Source of the DNA: Oricola sp.
GTDB lineage: Bacteria > Pseudomonadota > Alphaproteobacteria > Rhizobiales > Rhizobiaceae
Reading direction: 5' to 3'
Assembly: GCF_022763245.1 (NCBI RefSeq)
Contig: NZ_JALEGV010000041.1
Location: 816,480 to 880,479 of the forward strand
DNA length: 64,000 nucleotides
Positions 24,484 to 32,587 of this stretch are shown here, in pieces. The notes beneath the pieces were generated by a model. It worked only from the letters and a program-made list of their open reading frames with translations, was not told the origin of the DNA and did no database searches. The position numbers and the translations under genes were made by a program. Each line of letters starts with the position of its first letter. Position 1 is the first letter of the stretch.

Positions 24484-25818
24484 ATGTCCGATGCACTTTC
24501 CCCGTCGCGCCCGTTCGAGGTGACCAACCGCATGGTCTTCGCGATCGCGGCGCCGATGACGCTGGCCTTCCTGACGACGCCGATCCTCGGCATCGTCGAC
24601 ACCACGGTGATCGGCCAGTTCGGCGACGCGGCGCTGATCGGCGGCCTCGCGGTCGGCGCGCTGATCTTCGACATCGTGTTCGCGACCGTGAATTTCCTGC
24701 GCTCCGGCACGACCGGCTTCGTCGCCCAGGCCGTCGGTCGCGGCGACGAGGCGGAACAGCAGGCGGTGTTCTGGCGGGCCGTCATCCTGGCCGCCGGCCT
24801 CGGCGTCGCCTTCCTGGCGCTCGCCTGGCCGATCCGCGAAATCGGCATCCTTCTGATCGATCCCGGGCCAGGCGTCACCGAGGCGACGCGGGCCTATGTG
24901 ACGATCCGCATGTTCTCCGCGCCCTTCGCGCTGGTCAATTACGCCATTCTCGGCCTGTTGCTGGGGCAGGGCCGGGCGATGGCGAGCCTCGGCCTGCAGA
25001 CGCTTCTGAACGGCATCAACATCGTCGCGTCGGTCTATCTCGGCCTCGTTCTGGGCTGGGCGATCGAGGGCGTGGCGCTGGGCACGATCCTCGGCGAGGC
25101 CACGGCGGCCGTGGTCGGGTTCTGGTGGCTCCTGCGCGGCTTCGACCCCGCTCATCGACCGTCATGGCGCCGTGTCTTCGAGCGCGCCGCCTTCCTGCAC
25201 CTCGCCTCGGTCAATCGCGACATCATGATCCGGTCCTTCGCGCTTCTGGCGGGCTACACGCTGTTTACCCGCATCGGGGCGCATTTCGGCGCGGTGACGC
25301 TGGCGGCCAATGCCATCCTGATGAACTTCTTCATGATCGCCGGCTACTATCTCGACGGTTTCGCCACCGCCGCCGAACAGATCGTCGGCCGCGCCGTCGG
25401 CGCCCGCCACGCGCCGGCCTTCTGGCGCGCGGTCAAGCTGACTTGCCTGTGGGGCTTCGTGCTTGCCGGCTTCACCACCGTGGTTTTGCTGGCCGCCGGC
25501 GGCGCGGTGATCGATTTCATGACCACGGCCGAGGGCGTGCGCGAGATCGCCCGGACCTATCTGCCCTGGGCAGCGCTGACGCCGGTTGTCGGCGTCCTCG
25601 CCTTCCAGATGGACGGCGTCTATATCGGCGCGACCTGGTCGCGCGACATGCGCAACATGATGGTGTCCTCGCTGGCGCTGATGGTCTTGCTGATCCTGGC
25701 GCTGACCCCGTATTTCGGCAATCACGGCCTTTGGTTCGCACTCCTCGCCTTCCTGGGCGCCCGAGGCCTGAGCCTGCTGGCCAAACTGCCGCGCCGCGCG
25801 GGCACGGTGTTTGTATAG
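24484..25818 (+). CDS. MATE family efflux transporter
   Basis: 444 residues with about twelve membrane helices in the duplicated MATE pattern. Typical stretches are MTLAFLTTPILGIVDTTVIG near the start, FLRSGTTGFVAQAVGRGDEA, and, in the second half, LFTRIGAHFGAVTLAANAIL and EQIVGRAVGARHA. It resembles the DinF branch. MATE pumps export cationic drugs or metabolites using a sodium or proton gradient. Confidence 0.9.
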   Translation: MSDALSPSRPFEVTNRMVFAIAAPMTLAFLTTPILGIVDTTVIGQFGDAALIGGLAVGALIFDIVFATVNFLRSGTTGFVAQAVGRGDEAEQQAVFWRAVILAAGLGVAFLALAWPIREIGILLIDPGPGVTEATRAYVTIRMFSAPFALVNYAILGLLLGQGRAMASLGLQTLLNGINIVASVYLGLVLGWAIEGVALGTILGEATAAVVGFWWLLRGFDPAHRPSWRRVFERAAFLHLASVNRDIMIRSFALLAGYTLFTRIGAHFGAVTLAANAILMNFFMIAGYYLDGFATAAEQIVGRAVGARHAPAFWRAVKLTCLWGFVLAGFTTVVLLAAGGAVIDFMTTAEGVREIARTYLPWAALTPVVGVLAFQMDGVYIGATWSRDMRNMMVSSLALMVLLILALTPYFGNHGLWFALLAFLGARGLSLLAKLPRRAGTVFV

Positions 25819-25869
25819 GGTCCGCGCGGTCTTCCCGATGTGGCGCAGGCTCGCTCGAAGGCAGGGTTT

Positions 25870-25898
25870 TTGACACAACAGCGTTTTGCCAATATGAA
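25870..25898 (+). promoter_or_regulatory. Sigma-70-like promoter of the nucleotidyltransferase gene
   Basis: TTGACA (25870-25875) and TATGAA (25893-25898) are separated by exactly 17 bases, and the gene start at 25926 follows. The region is visibly AT-richer than its surroundings. A canonical -35 box is unusual in this window. Confidence 0.5.
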
Positions 25899-25925
25899 TT
25901 GGAAATTCAACGTGAATTGGCAAAA

Positions 25926-26969
25926 ATGAGTGATATCAAGCTTTTGGATGGCGAGAGCATACGCGATTCCGTGGATGCACGGGATCGCTATGAACTCTTG
26001 CGTGCCGCCCGGATCGAAGCGCGCCACAGTTTTGGCGGATCGATGAAGTTCGAAAGCCGGGGGGAGGCCGAATACCTCATTCGCAGGCCATATGGCAGCT
26101 CCACTCGAAAGTCCCTCGGCCGGCGCAGCCGCGAGACCGAGGCGATCCTGGCGAAATTCACGGAAGGAAAGGCGCGTGTCGATGAGCGGATCGAGGGTCT
26201 GCGCAAGCAACTGGAGGATCGCGCGCCGATCTTGCGGGCGCGCGGTCTCGGGCGTGTGCCGCTTCTGGCCGCCCGCGTGATGCGCAAGCTCGACGATCTG
26301 GGCTGGCTCGGGATCTCTCTGATCGTCGTGGGAACGAATGCGCTCTACGCCTATGAGGCAAGGGCCGGGGTCAGGATCGAAACGGGGATGCTTGCGACCG
26401 GCGACGTGGACGTACTCTACGACGCCAGGCGGAAACTGGTCATGTCCGGCGAAATCCGGGAGAACGGCCTGATCGGCGCGCTGCAGGCTGTCGACAGATC
26501 CTTCAGCCGTTCCGACGCCAAGACCTACACTGCCGCCAACAAGGACGGTTACATGGTCGATTTGATCGAGCCGCAGGACCATGACAGGTTGATGCGCGGC
26601 GGCCCGTCGAAATTGTCCGATCATCCCGATGACCTGGTCGCAATCAGCACGGACAGCAGCAAATGGCTGCTCAACGTGCCGAAATTCGAGGGAACGGCCT
26701 TCGATGAACGCGGGCTACCGGTCCGTATCGTCACGCTGGATCCGCGGGTCTATGCATTGCAGAAGCAGTGGATCGTCGAGAACGACTGGAGCCGCGATCC
26801 GGCCAAGCGTACTCGTGACTGGCAGCAGGCCCAACTCGTCGCGCTGATGGCGACCCGGCATCTGGGATTGAGTTTCGATGACGACGCGCTTTCAGGCCTG
26901 CCGAAATCCTTCCGCGACCTGGCGCAGGGATTTGACGATTCCGCCGGCTCCGGGACGGCAGAATGGTAG
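25926..26969 (+). CDS. NTP_transf_8-type nucleotidyltransferase
   Basis: 347 residues from ATG 25926. The N-terminal ~100 residues are charged and helical. The core matches the DUF/NTP_transf_8 nucleotidyltransferase family: ISLIVVGTNALYAYEARAGV near residue 140, then MLATGDVDVLYDARRKL, with the paired acidic residues of the GxxDVD metal site. A C-terminal helical region follows (ALQKQWIVENDWSRDPAKR). Such stand-alone enzymes occur in mobile and accessory regions, and relatives act as toxins or in defence. No antitoxin partner is visible here. Confidence 0.72.
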   Translation: MSDIKLLDGESIRDSVDARDRYELLRAARIEARHSFGGSMKFESRGEAEYLIRRPYGSSTRKSLGRRSRETEAILAKFTEGKARVDERIEGLRKQLEDRAPILRARGLGRVPLLAARVMRKLDDLGWLGISLIVVGTNALYAYEARAGVRIETGMLATGDVDVLYDARRKLVMSGEIRENGLIGALQAVDRSFSRSDAKTYTAANKDGYMVDLIEPQDHDRLMRGGPSKLSDHPDDLVAISTDSSKWLLNVPKFEGTAFDERGLPVRIVTLDPRVYALQKQWIVENDWSRDPAKRTRDWQQAQLVALMATRHLGLSFDDDALSGLPKSFRDLAQGFDDSAGSGTAEW

Positions 26970-26987
26970 GCGCCAGCGCCCTGAATG

Positions 26988-28079
26988 TCAGGCCGGAATA
27001 GCCTTTGCCGCCCAGTCGGCGACGCGGCTGCCGCGCAGGTCGAGCAGGGACGCGGCGGCGCGGTCATCGAGCAGGGCCGAGAGTTCGCGGTTGATCGCGT
27101 TGGCGATGTCCGGGCCGCGAAAGATCATGCCGGTGTAGAGCTGCACGAGGTCGGCGCCGGCCTCGATCTTGGCGAGCGCGGTCGCGCCCGAATCGACGCC
27201 GCCGACGCCGATCAGCGTCTTCGACGGACCGAGCCGCTCGCGCGTCTTGGCGAGCACGATGGTGGAGCGTTCGAAGACGGGACGGCCGGAGAGGCCCCCG
27301 GCCTCGCCGGGATCGCGCGAAATTCCCTTGCGTGACAGCGTCGTGTTGGAGACGATCATACCGTCGAGCCGCTTGTCGGTCACCTCGGCGACGATGTCGT
27401 CGAGATCGGCTTCGGCGATGTCGGGCGCGATCTTCAGGAGCACCGGCACGGCGCGCTTGTGGATTTCCTCCTCCGCCCGGCGTGCCTCGTCGAGCCGGCC
27501 CAGCAACTCGGCGAGTTGCGCCCGGCCCTGCAGGTCGCGCAGGCCCGGTGTGTTGGGCGAGGAGATGTTGACCGTGAAATAGCTGGCGAGCGTGTAGAAG
27601 CGCTTCAGCCCGGTCACATAGTCGGCGATGCGGTCTTCGGCATCCTTGTTGGCGCCGATATTGACGCCGACGATGCCCCGCCCGTGCCGCGCGACGAGGC
27701 GCTCGAACGCCGCGTCATGGCCCTCATTGTTGAAGCCCAGCCGGTTGATCACCGCATGGTCGGCAGGCAGGCGGAAGATGCGCGGGCGCGGATTGCCCGA
27801 TTGCGGCTTCGGCGTGGTCGTGCCGATTTCCGCAAAGCCGAAGCCGATACGCAGCAGCGCGTCGGGAACCTTGGCGTCCTTGTCGAAACCGGCGGCCACG
27901 CCGACCGGGTTGGGAAAGGCGAGCCCCGCCGTCACCACTTCCAGCCGCGGATCAGGCTTTTCCGTGCAGGCCGGCAGCAGCCCGCTCTTCAGCGCGTTCA
28001 GCGCCATGGCATGCGCCGTTTCCGGTTCGAAGCGGAAGCTGAGCCAGCGCCCGGCACGGTCCCACAGGCGGTCCCTCAT
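26988..28079 (-). CDS. pyrD: Dihydroorotate dehydrogenase (quinone), class 2
   Basis: 363 residues from ATG 28079. It catalyses the fourth step of pyrimidine synthesis, oxidising dihydroorotate with FMN and passing electrons to quinone at the membrane. Motifs: NPVGVAAGFDKDAK near residue 55, GFAEIGTTTPKPQSGNPRPR, INRLGFNNEG, YFTVNISSPNTPGLRDLQ and IGVGGVDSG. The catalytic base is the serine of NISSPNTPG, which marks class 2. The start overlaps the upstream DUF952 stop by four bases. Confidence 0.95.
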   Translation of the reverse strand: MRDRLWDRAGRWLSFRFEPETAHAMALNALKSGLLPACTEKPDPRLEVVTAGLAFPNPVGVAAGFDKDAKVPDALLRIGFGFAEIGTTTPKPQSGNPRPRIFRLPADHAVINRLGFNNEGHDAAFERLVARHGRGIVGVNIGANKDAEDRIADYVTGLKRFYTLASYFTVNISSPNTPGLRDLQGRAQLAELLGRLDEARRAEEEIHKRAVPVLLKIAPDIAEADLDDIVAEVTDKRLDGMIVSNTTLSRKGISRDPGEAGGLSGRPVFERSTIVLAKTRERLGPSKTLIGVGGVDSGATALAKIEAGADLVQLYTGMIFRGPDIANAINRELSALLDDRAAASLLDLRGSRVADWAAKAIPA

Positions 28080-28423
28080 CGGCCCATGTCCGGAAAGACA
28101 TGCGCGCCGTCGTCGCCGATCGGCAATGCGCGCACCCATAAGACGGCGTCGAGCGCGAGCGGCGCGTAGAGATGCGGAAACAGGTCGCCGCCGCGCGAGA
28201 CCTCGTATTTCAGCGCGTCGCCCAAATGTGCGGTATCGACCGCGACGAGCCGCAGGCCGGTCTGCCCGGCGAAATGCTTCGCCGCCGTTTCCTTCACCTG
28301 GCTCGCCGTGGAGAAATGGATGAAGCCGTCGGCATGGTCGATCGGCGCGCCGTCGAAACGCCCCGCCGCCTCGGCCTCGGCCCATTGTTCGGCTGTCGCG
28401 ATCTTGTAGATGATGGGATCCAT
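28076..28423 (-). CDS. DUF952 domain protein
   Basis: 115 residues from ATG 28423. The family features are IIYKIATAEQWAEAEAAGRF, then DHADGFIHFSTASQVKETA, LRLVAVDTAHL and DLFPHLYAPL. DUF952 proteins resemble glutathione S-transferase-like or ADP-ribosyl-type small folds and have no settled function. The gene overlaps pyrD by ATGA, an arrangement common in Rhizobiales, so the two are co-transcribed. Confidence 0.85.
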   Translation of the reverse strand: MDPIIYKIATAEQWAEAEAAGRFDGAPIDHADGFIHFSTASQVKETAAKHFAGQTGLRLVAVDTAHLGDALKYEVSRGGDLFPHLYAPLALDAVLWVRALPIGDDGAHVFPDMGR

Positions 28424-28580
28424 GCCGATTGCATAATCCGCGCGCGCGCATTGGAAAAGGGCAGGCCGCCGAAACGGACAGCTTTGTTGGCCGGTTTGAC
28501 GCGCCTGTCGCATTTCCCCCGGATTTCGCGGCTAGGCTTTGCGGCGAAACACAATCGAAACCGAAAAAGGGATCGACGAG

Positions 28581-29009
28581 ATGAAATTGTCTGAACGCGG
28601 CCTGTTTGCCGCCGCCACGCTGGCGATCGCCGCAAGCGCCGTGCAACCGGCGGCGGCCGACGCCGGCCGCTACGTGATGGAGACGACCGAGGACGGCTAT
28701 GTCCGCATGGACACAGCCACCGGCGAGATGTCGATCTGCGCCGAGAAGAACGGCCAGCTGATCTGCAAGCTCGCCGCCGACGAGCGCGCCGCGTTCCAGG
28801 ACGCGCTCGACCGGCTGGAGGAGCGCGTGTCGCGGCTGGAGGACAAGGCCGCCCGTTCGCTCGCCGTGCCGAGCGAGGAGGAGTTCGACCGCGGCCTCGA
28901 CAATATGGAGCAGTTCTTCCGCCGCTTCCTCGGCATCGTGGAGGAGTTCGACAGGAAGCGCGAGGACGAGCCCGCCGGGTCCGAGGAGCCGCCCGCCGAC
29001 CGAACCTGA
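28581..29009 (+). CDS. Small exported coiled-coil protein
   Basis: 142 residues from ATG 28581. A signal peptide (LFAAATLAIAASAVQPAAA) precedes a short domain with two cysteines (EMSICAEKNGQLICKLAADE), then a predicted coiled coil (ALDRLEERVSRLEDKAAR) and an acidic, proline-rich tail. I do not recognise the family; similar proteins are conserved in Rhizobiales as hypothetical proteins. It lies directly upstream of tRNA-Phe. Confidence 0.65.
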   Translation: MKLSERGLFAAATLAIAASAVQPAAADAGRYVMETTEDGYVRMDTATGEMSICAEKNGQLICKLAADERAAFQDALDRLEERVSRLEDKAARSLAVPSEEEFDRGLDNMEQFFRRFLGIVEEFDRKREDEPAGSEEPPADRT

Positions 29010-29052
29010 ACACGGCGCGGGTCACACTGCGCGCAAATGCCGAAATTGGCGC

Positions 29053-29080
29053 TTGCCTGCGCCAAATCACATGCTATAAA
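29053..29080 (+). promoter_or_regulatory. Probable tRNA-Phe promoter
   Basis: TTGCCT (29053-29058) and TATAAA (29075-29080) with a 16-base spacer lie 60 bases before the tRNA gene. Confidence 0.5.
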
Positions 29081-29140
29081 CCGCGCACTTTCCGGCGGCT
29101 CGCCTCCGGAAGTGCCTTCACCCAATGTTGTGAAGTGATT

Positions 29141-29215
29141 GCCCGGGTAGCTCAGGGGTAGAGCAGCGGATTGAAAATCCGCGTGTCGGTGGTTCAAATC
29201 CGCCCCCGGGCACCA
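29141..29215 (+). tRNA. tRNA-Phe (GAA)
   Basis: A 75-base tRNA with encoded CCA. The acceptor stem pairs GCCCGGG with CCCGGGC. The anticodon arm is GCGGA-TTGAAAA-TCCGC, giving anticodon GAA for phenylalanine. The T arm is GGTGG-TTCAAAT-CCGCC. Its 3' 48 bases serve as the attachment site of the element that follows. Confidence 0.97.
29168..29215 (+). repeat. attL: 48-bp direct repeat, left copy
   Basis: The 3' two-thirds of tRNA-Phe, from the anticodon stem to CCA, repeated without mismatch at 39543-39590. The bases on either side differ, so the repeat is exactly 48 bp. Confidence 0.95.
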
Positions 29216-29274
29216 GCCCATCCTATTGAAACCGTTAGGTTTTTCGTCGTTCATCGGTCGTCGCTTTCGGTCCG

Positions 29275-29303
29275 GTTTGACACTTTTTCACTCGGGTTTG
29301 ACA
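29275..29303 (+). promoter_or_regulatory. Left pair of candidate integrase arm sites
   Basis: GGTTTGACA occurs at 29274-29282 and 29295-29303, 21 bp apart, 60 and 81 bp inside attL. The core GTTTGACA recurs in the same orientation twice beside attR. The second copy overlaps the integrase 3' end. Confidence 0.55.
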
Positions 29304-30382
29304 ATTTTCGTTCCCCGCCTGTTCATCTCGGCGGTGAAATCGACCATCACACCCTCCAATTTCCGGCTCTTGTCGGCATCGCGCGAATAATGGCGCGCCA
29401 TCGCCGTGGTCTTCTGCTGGAGCATGTCGGCGATGGTTCTCTCGTCGAAGCCAAGCTCCGCCAAGACGGTCGCCACGGTGTGCCGCAGGCCCTTCAACGT
29501 CAGCCCCTTGCCAATCGCGCCGGCTTCCTCCAGCGCGATCCGCACCGGCGCCCAGGAGGCCCGGAAGCCGGAAACGGTCCACGGCTTGCCCCGCGAGTTC
29601 GCGCAAAGGGTAATGGCGTCGTGCTGGGGCGCTGCCTCGATCGCCTCGGCGACCGGCGCGGGCAGGGAGATCAGGCCGCCGGTTCCGGTCTTCCCGCGCC
29701 GGGTATCGATCTTGCCGTCGCGCACGGCGGTGCGGGGCAGCGACAACGCGTCCTGCGGATCGAGGGCGCAATACATCATGAGGGCCACGGGAACGCGCAT
29801 GTGCGCCGGCAGCGCCTGCCAGACGGCGTGGCGTTCCTCGTCGCTCCACGGCCGATTCGCGCGCGCCAGGGACTTCGGCCGCTTGATCGCCTTGAGGCGG
29901 AAAGCCGGGTTCGTCGTCATGTGGCCACGCTCGCGACACCATTCGAACAGGAGCGACATCACGGTCCGGGTGTAGTTCCCCCAGCGCCAACCGTGCTTCG
30001 CCGCGATCCGGTCGCGGATCCTGACGACGAGCGGCGTGTCGAATTTGACGAGCGCCGTGTCGCCGATCGGCTGGAGGAAGTCGAACACGCGCTGGTAGTC
30101 GTGCCGGGTCCGATCGGCGAGGTCGGTGAAGGCGTTGCTTTCGCGAAACAGCTTGATCGCCATGCCGAGCGTGCCCGGCTTTTCCGAGGCCGTCTTCTCG
30201 ACCAGGGCGGCGACGCGCGCGCATTCGGCATACCACTCCATCGTGTACGGTTCGAACTTGCGGCAATTGACCGTCTGCCCGCTCGCGCGGTGACGGGTGC
30301 GCCAGGCATAGGGCAGCTTCTTGTCGCGCCAAACTTGGAAGCCCGGCGGGTTTGGCCCTTGCTTGCGCCTGTCCACGATCAT
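29288..30382 (-). CDS. Tyrosine recombinase (integrase) of the element
   Basis: 364 residues from ATG 30382 (MIVDRRKQGPNPPGFQVWRD), overlapping the excisionase stop as TAATG. The SAM-like core-binding domain is residues ~60-150 and the catalytic domain ~180-350. The catalytic lysine lies in RRGKTG, the second arginine in LKGLRHTVAT and the tyrosine in ARHYSRDAD. The usual first arginine (TGLR-type motif) reads YCALDPQDALSLP, and the box II histidine reads lysine. Its position beside tRNA-Phe shows it integrates there. Confidence 0.9.
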   Translation of the reverse strand: MIVDRRKQGPNPPGFQVWRDKKLPYAWRTRHRASGQTVNCRKFEPYTMEWYAECARVAALVEKTASEKPGTLGMAIKLFRESNAFTDLADRTRHDYQRVFDFLQPIGDTALVKFDTPLVVRIRDRIAAKHGWRWGNYTRTVMSLLFEWCRERGHMTTNPAFRLKAIKRPKSLARANRPWSDEERHAVWQALPAHMRVPVALMMYCALDPQDALSLPRTAVRDGKIDTRRGKTGTGGLISLPAPVAEAIEAAPQHDAITLCANSRGKPWTVSGFRASWAPVRIALEEAGAIGKGLTLKGLRHTVATVLAELGFDERTIADMLQQKTTAMARHYSRDADKSRKLEGVMVDFTAEMNRRGTKIVKPE

Positions 30383-30615
30383 TAGAGCCGATCCACGATC
30401 TCGTCGGCTTCCGTCCCACCGCCGGCCTTCAGACTGTCGATCCAGCGATCCAGATCCTGCAAATCCCACCGATGCGATCCGTCCGGCATGGCCACGGGCG
30501 AGACACCGCACAGCGCCTTGAAGCGCTTTTCAGCCATCCCGCAATAGTGCGCGGCCTCGCCGATCTTCATCATGCGGCGAGGCGACAGGTTGAGGTTCAA
30601 CGTCGCCGACTGCAT
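30382..30615 (-). CDS. Excisionase-like small HTH protein
   Basis: 77 residues. A MerR/AlpA-type winged helix is visible: MMKIGEAAHYCGMAEKRFKA, then SPVAMPDGSHRWDLQDLDRW. Proteins like this direct integrases towards excision or act as small activators. Its stop and the integrase start share the sequence TAATG, so translation is coupled and the two are made together. Confidence 0.7.
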   Translation of the reverse strand: MQSATLNLNLSPRRMMKIGEAAHYCGMAEKRFKALCGVSPVAMPDGSHRWDLQDLDRWIDSLKAGGGTEADEIVDRL

Positions 30616-30618
30616 TGC

Positions 30619-31197
30619 CTATGCCTTTGCATACTTTGCTGGTTCGTCCCGCTCGGAGAGTTCAAGCGCGATCTGATGCAAGAGTCCTCCGCCGATGACA
30701 AAGCAACGCCTCGCCGAGCTATCAAACTGCCGTGAGTAGGCGTCCGGGTTTTGAGTGACCCAATCGCGAACAGCAGTGTTGGAGGTGAAGAGAATGTCGA
30801 GCCCCGACATCCGCAACCACGCAAATTCGCCGTTTTCTTCGACTTCCACCCGGTCTACGGCCAGCCCATCAGTCCAATTGTCCGGTGTGCTGATGATCGA
30901 GGCGAGAACGCCGCCAAGCTTTGCGCCGTTCAGGAAATCCCGACCACCCGCCTTGCGAGAGATCGCCTCCAATGAGTTCGCGCGAACGAAAACGGTTTCG
31001 GAGTCGGCCGCTCGACGGGACACCATCACCATCAACATGCAGGCAGCCTCAAGAGGGGTGATATTCGGTGCACCATGGCCGCGCGGGCCTGTTTGGAGAA
31101 CTCCAATCTCTCGAAGAAAACGTGTCCGTTGGTCGACTTCGCCAAGCGTTGCTCCGGTTGCCATGGATAGCACTTGGTGAAATTCGCGAGCTCGCAT
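30619..31197 (-). CDS. Element protein of unknown function, possibly a regulator
   Basis: 192 residues from ATG 31197 (MRAREFHQVLSMATG), with AAAGGA about eight bases upstream. The N-terminal ~60 residues look helical and resemble a DNA-binding domain (TLGEVDQRTRFLREIGVLQ); the rest has no motif known to me (LRMSGLDILFTSNTAVRDWV). It ends four bases before the excisionase gene. Two matching palindromes at 31213-31265 lie immediately upstream and may be its own operators. Confidence 0.6.
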   Translation of the reverse strand: MRAREFHQVLSMATGATLGEVDQRTRFLREIGVLQTGPRGHGAPNITPLEAACMLMVMVSRRAADSETVFVRANSLEAISRKAGGRDFLNGAKLGGVLASIISTPDNWTDGLAVDRVEVEENGEFAWLRMSGLDILFTSNTAVRDWVTQNPDAYSRQFDSSARRCFVIGGGLLHQIALELSERDEPAKYAKA

Positions 31198-31212
31198 GTC
31201 TGATTCCTTTAT

Positions 31213-31265
31213 GGTGATTTTCACCGTATATCGGGCCGCGGCAGATCGCAACGGTGACTTTCACC
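31213..31265. promoter_or_regulatory. Paired 13-bp palindromes flanking a promoter-like spacer
   Basis: GGTGA-TTT-TCACC (31213-31225) and GGTGA-CTT-TCACC (31253-31265) lie 40 bp apart. On the minus strand a TTGCGA box and a TATACG box occur between them, before the gene starting at 31197. This looks like a repressor-controlled promoter of the integration module. Confidence 0.6.
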
Positions 31266-31306
31266 GAAAGGCGTGGAAAAGGCGAGTGACCCCGCCTCAA
31301 CCGTCT

Positions 31307-32014
31307 CTATTGCTGGTCTCCCCGAATGCGGACGAAGCTCGCCAACAGCGCCTGACCATCCTCGGCACCGAACTCGTCGCCGGTCTCTGCGATCGAGCGC
31401 AGCCAGGCGGCTTTGGCGGCGACGTCTTCGGCCGTCAGAGCCGGGTACGCCATCGCCGCCTGGCGGGCCGTTCTCCACGCCGCCAGGGCATTCCTGTGGC
31501 CGTCCTCGGCCGCGTCTATCCCGAAGGCGGCGCGCTTGGCTGCAATCCGCATGTGCAGCATGTTCCATGCGGCACAGTCGGCGGCGCAGTCCTCGTCCAG
31601 CGTTCGTTTCGCTATGTCCAGCGCACGACCCTTGACGAGGGCCGTCTCGATCCGGTCGAAGGCACTCGCGCGTGCCGCCATCAACTGGTCCACACCCTCG
31701 GCGCGGTCGGTGAAGAACGGATTCAGGAATTTCCCGATCCGGCTTTGGAACGTGACCCCGCGCGATCGGCGCTTCCAAGCTTCGAAGCGGCGCATGCGCA
31801 CGTCAAGCAGGTCCGACGTCGCGTCGAGGAAGGCGGCGGCCTCGCGCTCGGCGGCGATCAGGCGCGCCAATTCGGGCGACGGCTCGGCGGGCGCTGCCTT
31901 CACACGGCAGGTGCCCCCAGCTGCGAAGCCTGTGACAAGCGCGCCTTTAAGGACAGAGCGACGGTGGATTGCGGGCAAACCTTCGGCGGCTGCCGGAAGA
32001 GATGTCTTCGGCAT
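31307..32014 (-). CDS. Tat-signal-like phage protein of unknown function
   Basis: 235 residues. The N-terminus has a twin-arginine-type signal (HRRSVLKGALVTGFAAGG). The remainder is helical and rich in Ala, Arg and Asp (LARLIAAEREAAAFLDAT, RMRRFEAWKRRSRG) with no catalytic motif. Small proteins with such signals recur in alphaproteobacterial prophages. It is divergent from the XRE-type gene at 32103 and shares the operator region 32037-32095. Confidence 0.55.
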   Translation of the reverse strand: MPKTSLPAAAEGLPAIHRRSVLKGALVTGFAAGGTCRVKAAPAEPSPELARLIAAEREAAAFLDATSDLLDVRMRRFEAWKRRSRGVTFQSRIGKFLNPFFTDRAEGVDQLMAARASAFDRIETALVKGRALDIAKRTLDEDCAADCAAWNMLHMRIAAKRAAFGIDAAEDGHRNALAAWRTARQAAMAYPALTAEDVAAKAAWLRSIAETGDEFGAEDGQALLASFVRIRGDQQ

Positions 32015-32036
32015 CGAAAAATCCTTGTTCGGTTTT

Positions 32037-32095
32037 CGTAACAGGGGTACGATAACCGGAAATTTTCCGGATTGTCAAACGATATCGTAACAGGG
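32037..32095. promoter_or_regulatory. Divergent operator region of the element
   Basis: The gap between two divergent genes contains the direct repeat CGTAACAGGG at 32037-32046 and 32086-32095 (49 bp apart), the palindrome CCGGAAATTTTCCGG at 32056-32070, and ACGATATCGT at 32079-32088. Such density of repeats is typical of a phage genetic switch. Confidence 0.6.
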
Positions 32096-32102
32096 TTCTG
32101 AT

Positions 32103-32327
32103 ATGCAGGCGATTCAATGCAAGATGGCGCGCGCGGCGACTGGCATGGGAGTGCGTGAACTTGCAGAGCGCGCCAAGGTGTCACCTGACACCATAGCCCG
32201 CCTCGAACGCGGGGAGGAACTGCGCGAGCGGACCGTCGAGGCCATTCAATCCGCCTTGGAAGAAGCCGGCGTTGAGTTCATCGCCGAAAACGGCGGCGGC
32301 CCGGGCGTGCGACTTCGCAAAGACTGA
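32103..32327 (+). CDS. XRE family helix-turn-helix regulator
   Basis: 74 residues. Almost the whole protein is an HTH_3 domain: MGVRELAERAKVSPDTIARL and ERGEELRERTVEAIQSALEE, with the closing GVEFIAENGGGPGVRLRK seen in many rhizobial XRE proteins. It starts the plus-strand block of the element and probably binds the operator region just upstream, acting as the element repressor. Confidence 0.85.
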   Translation: MQAIQCKMARAATGMGVRELAERAKVSPDTIARLERGEELRERTVEAIQSALEEAGVEFIAENGGGPGVRLRKD

Positions 32328-32332
32328 AGCGC

Positions 32333-32587
32333 ATGGGACGCCCGCTTTCTCCCGACCCGATCGCCTATCCGCCGCGCGGCATGAACCGCGACGAGGCAGC
32401 ACGGTGGATCGGGGTTTCGACGACCAAGTTCGACGAACTGATCGCACGTAATTTGATGCCCCGCCCCAAGCGCATCGACGGCCGCGTGATCTGGGACCGC
32501 TATGCCCTCGACGCTGCGTTCACGGATCTGCCCGACCAGCGCGTCAACGCAATCGACGCCGCGATCGAAAATGCAAGAGCCCGTTGA
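32333..32587 (+). CDS. Small excisionase/AlpA-like DNA-binding protein
   Basis: 84 residues from ATG 32333, five bases after the XRE gene. A winged-helix pattern is visible: GMNRDEAARWIGVSTTKFDE, then LIARNLMPRPKRIDGRVIWD and RYALDAAF. It may be a second directionality factor or a partner of the repressor. The arrangement next to the XRE gene suggests one transcript. Confidence 0.7.
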   Translation: MGRPLSPDPIAYPPRGMNRDEAARWIGVSTTKFDELIARNLMPRPKRIDGRVIWDRYALDAAFTDLPDQRVNAIDAAIENARAR

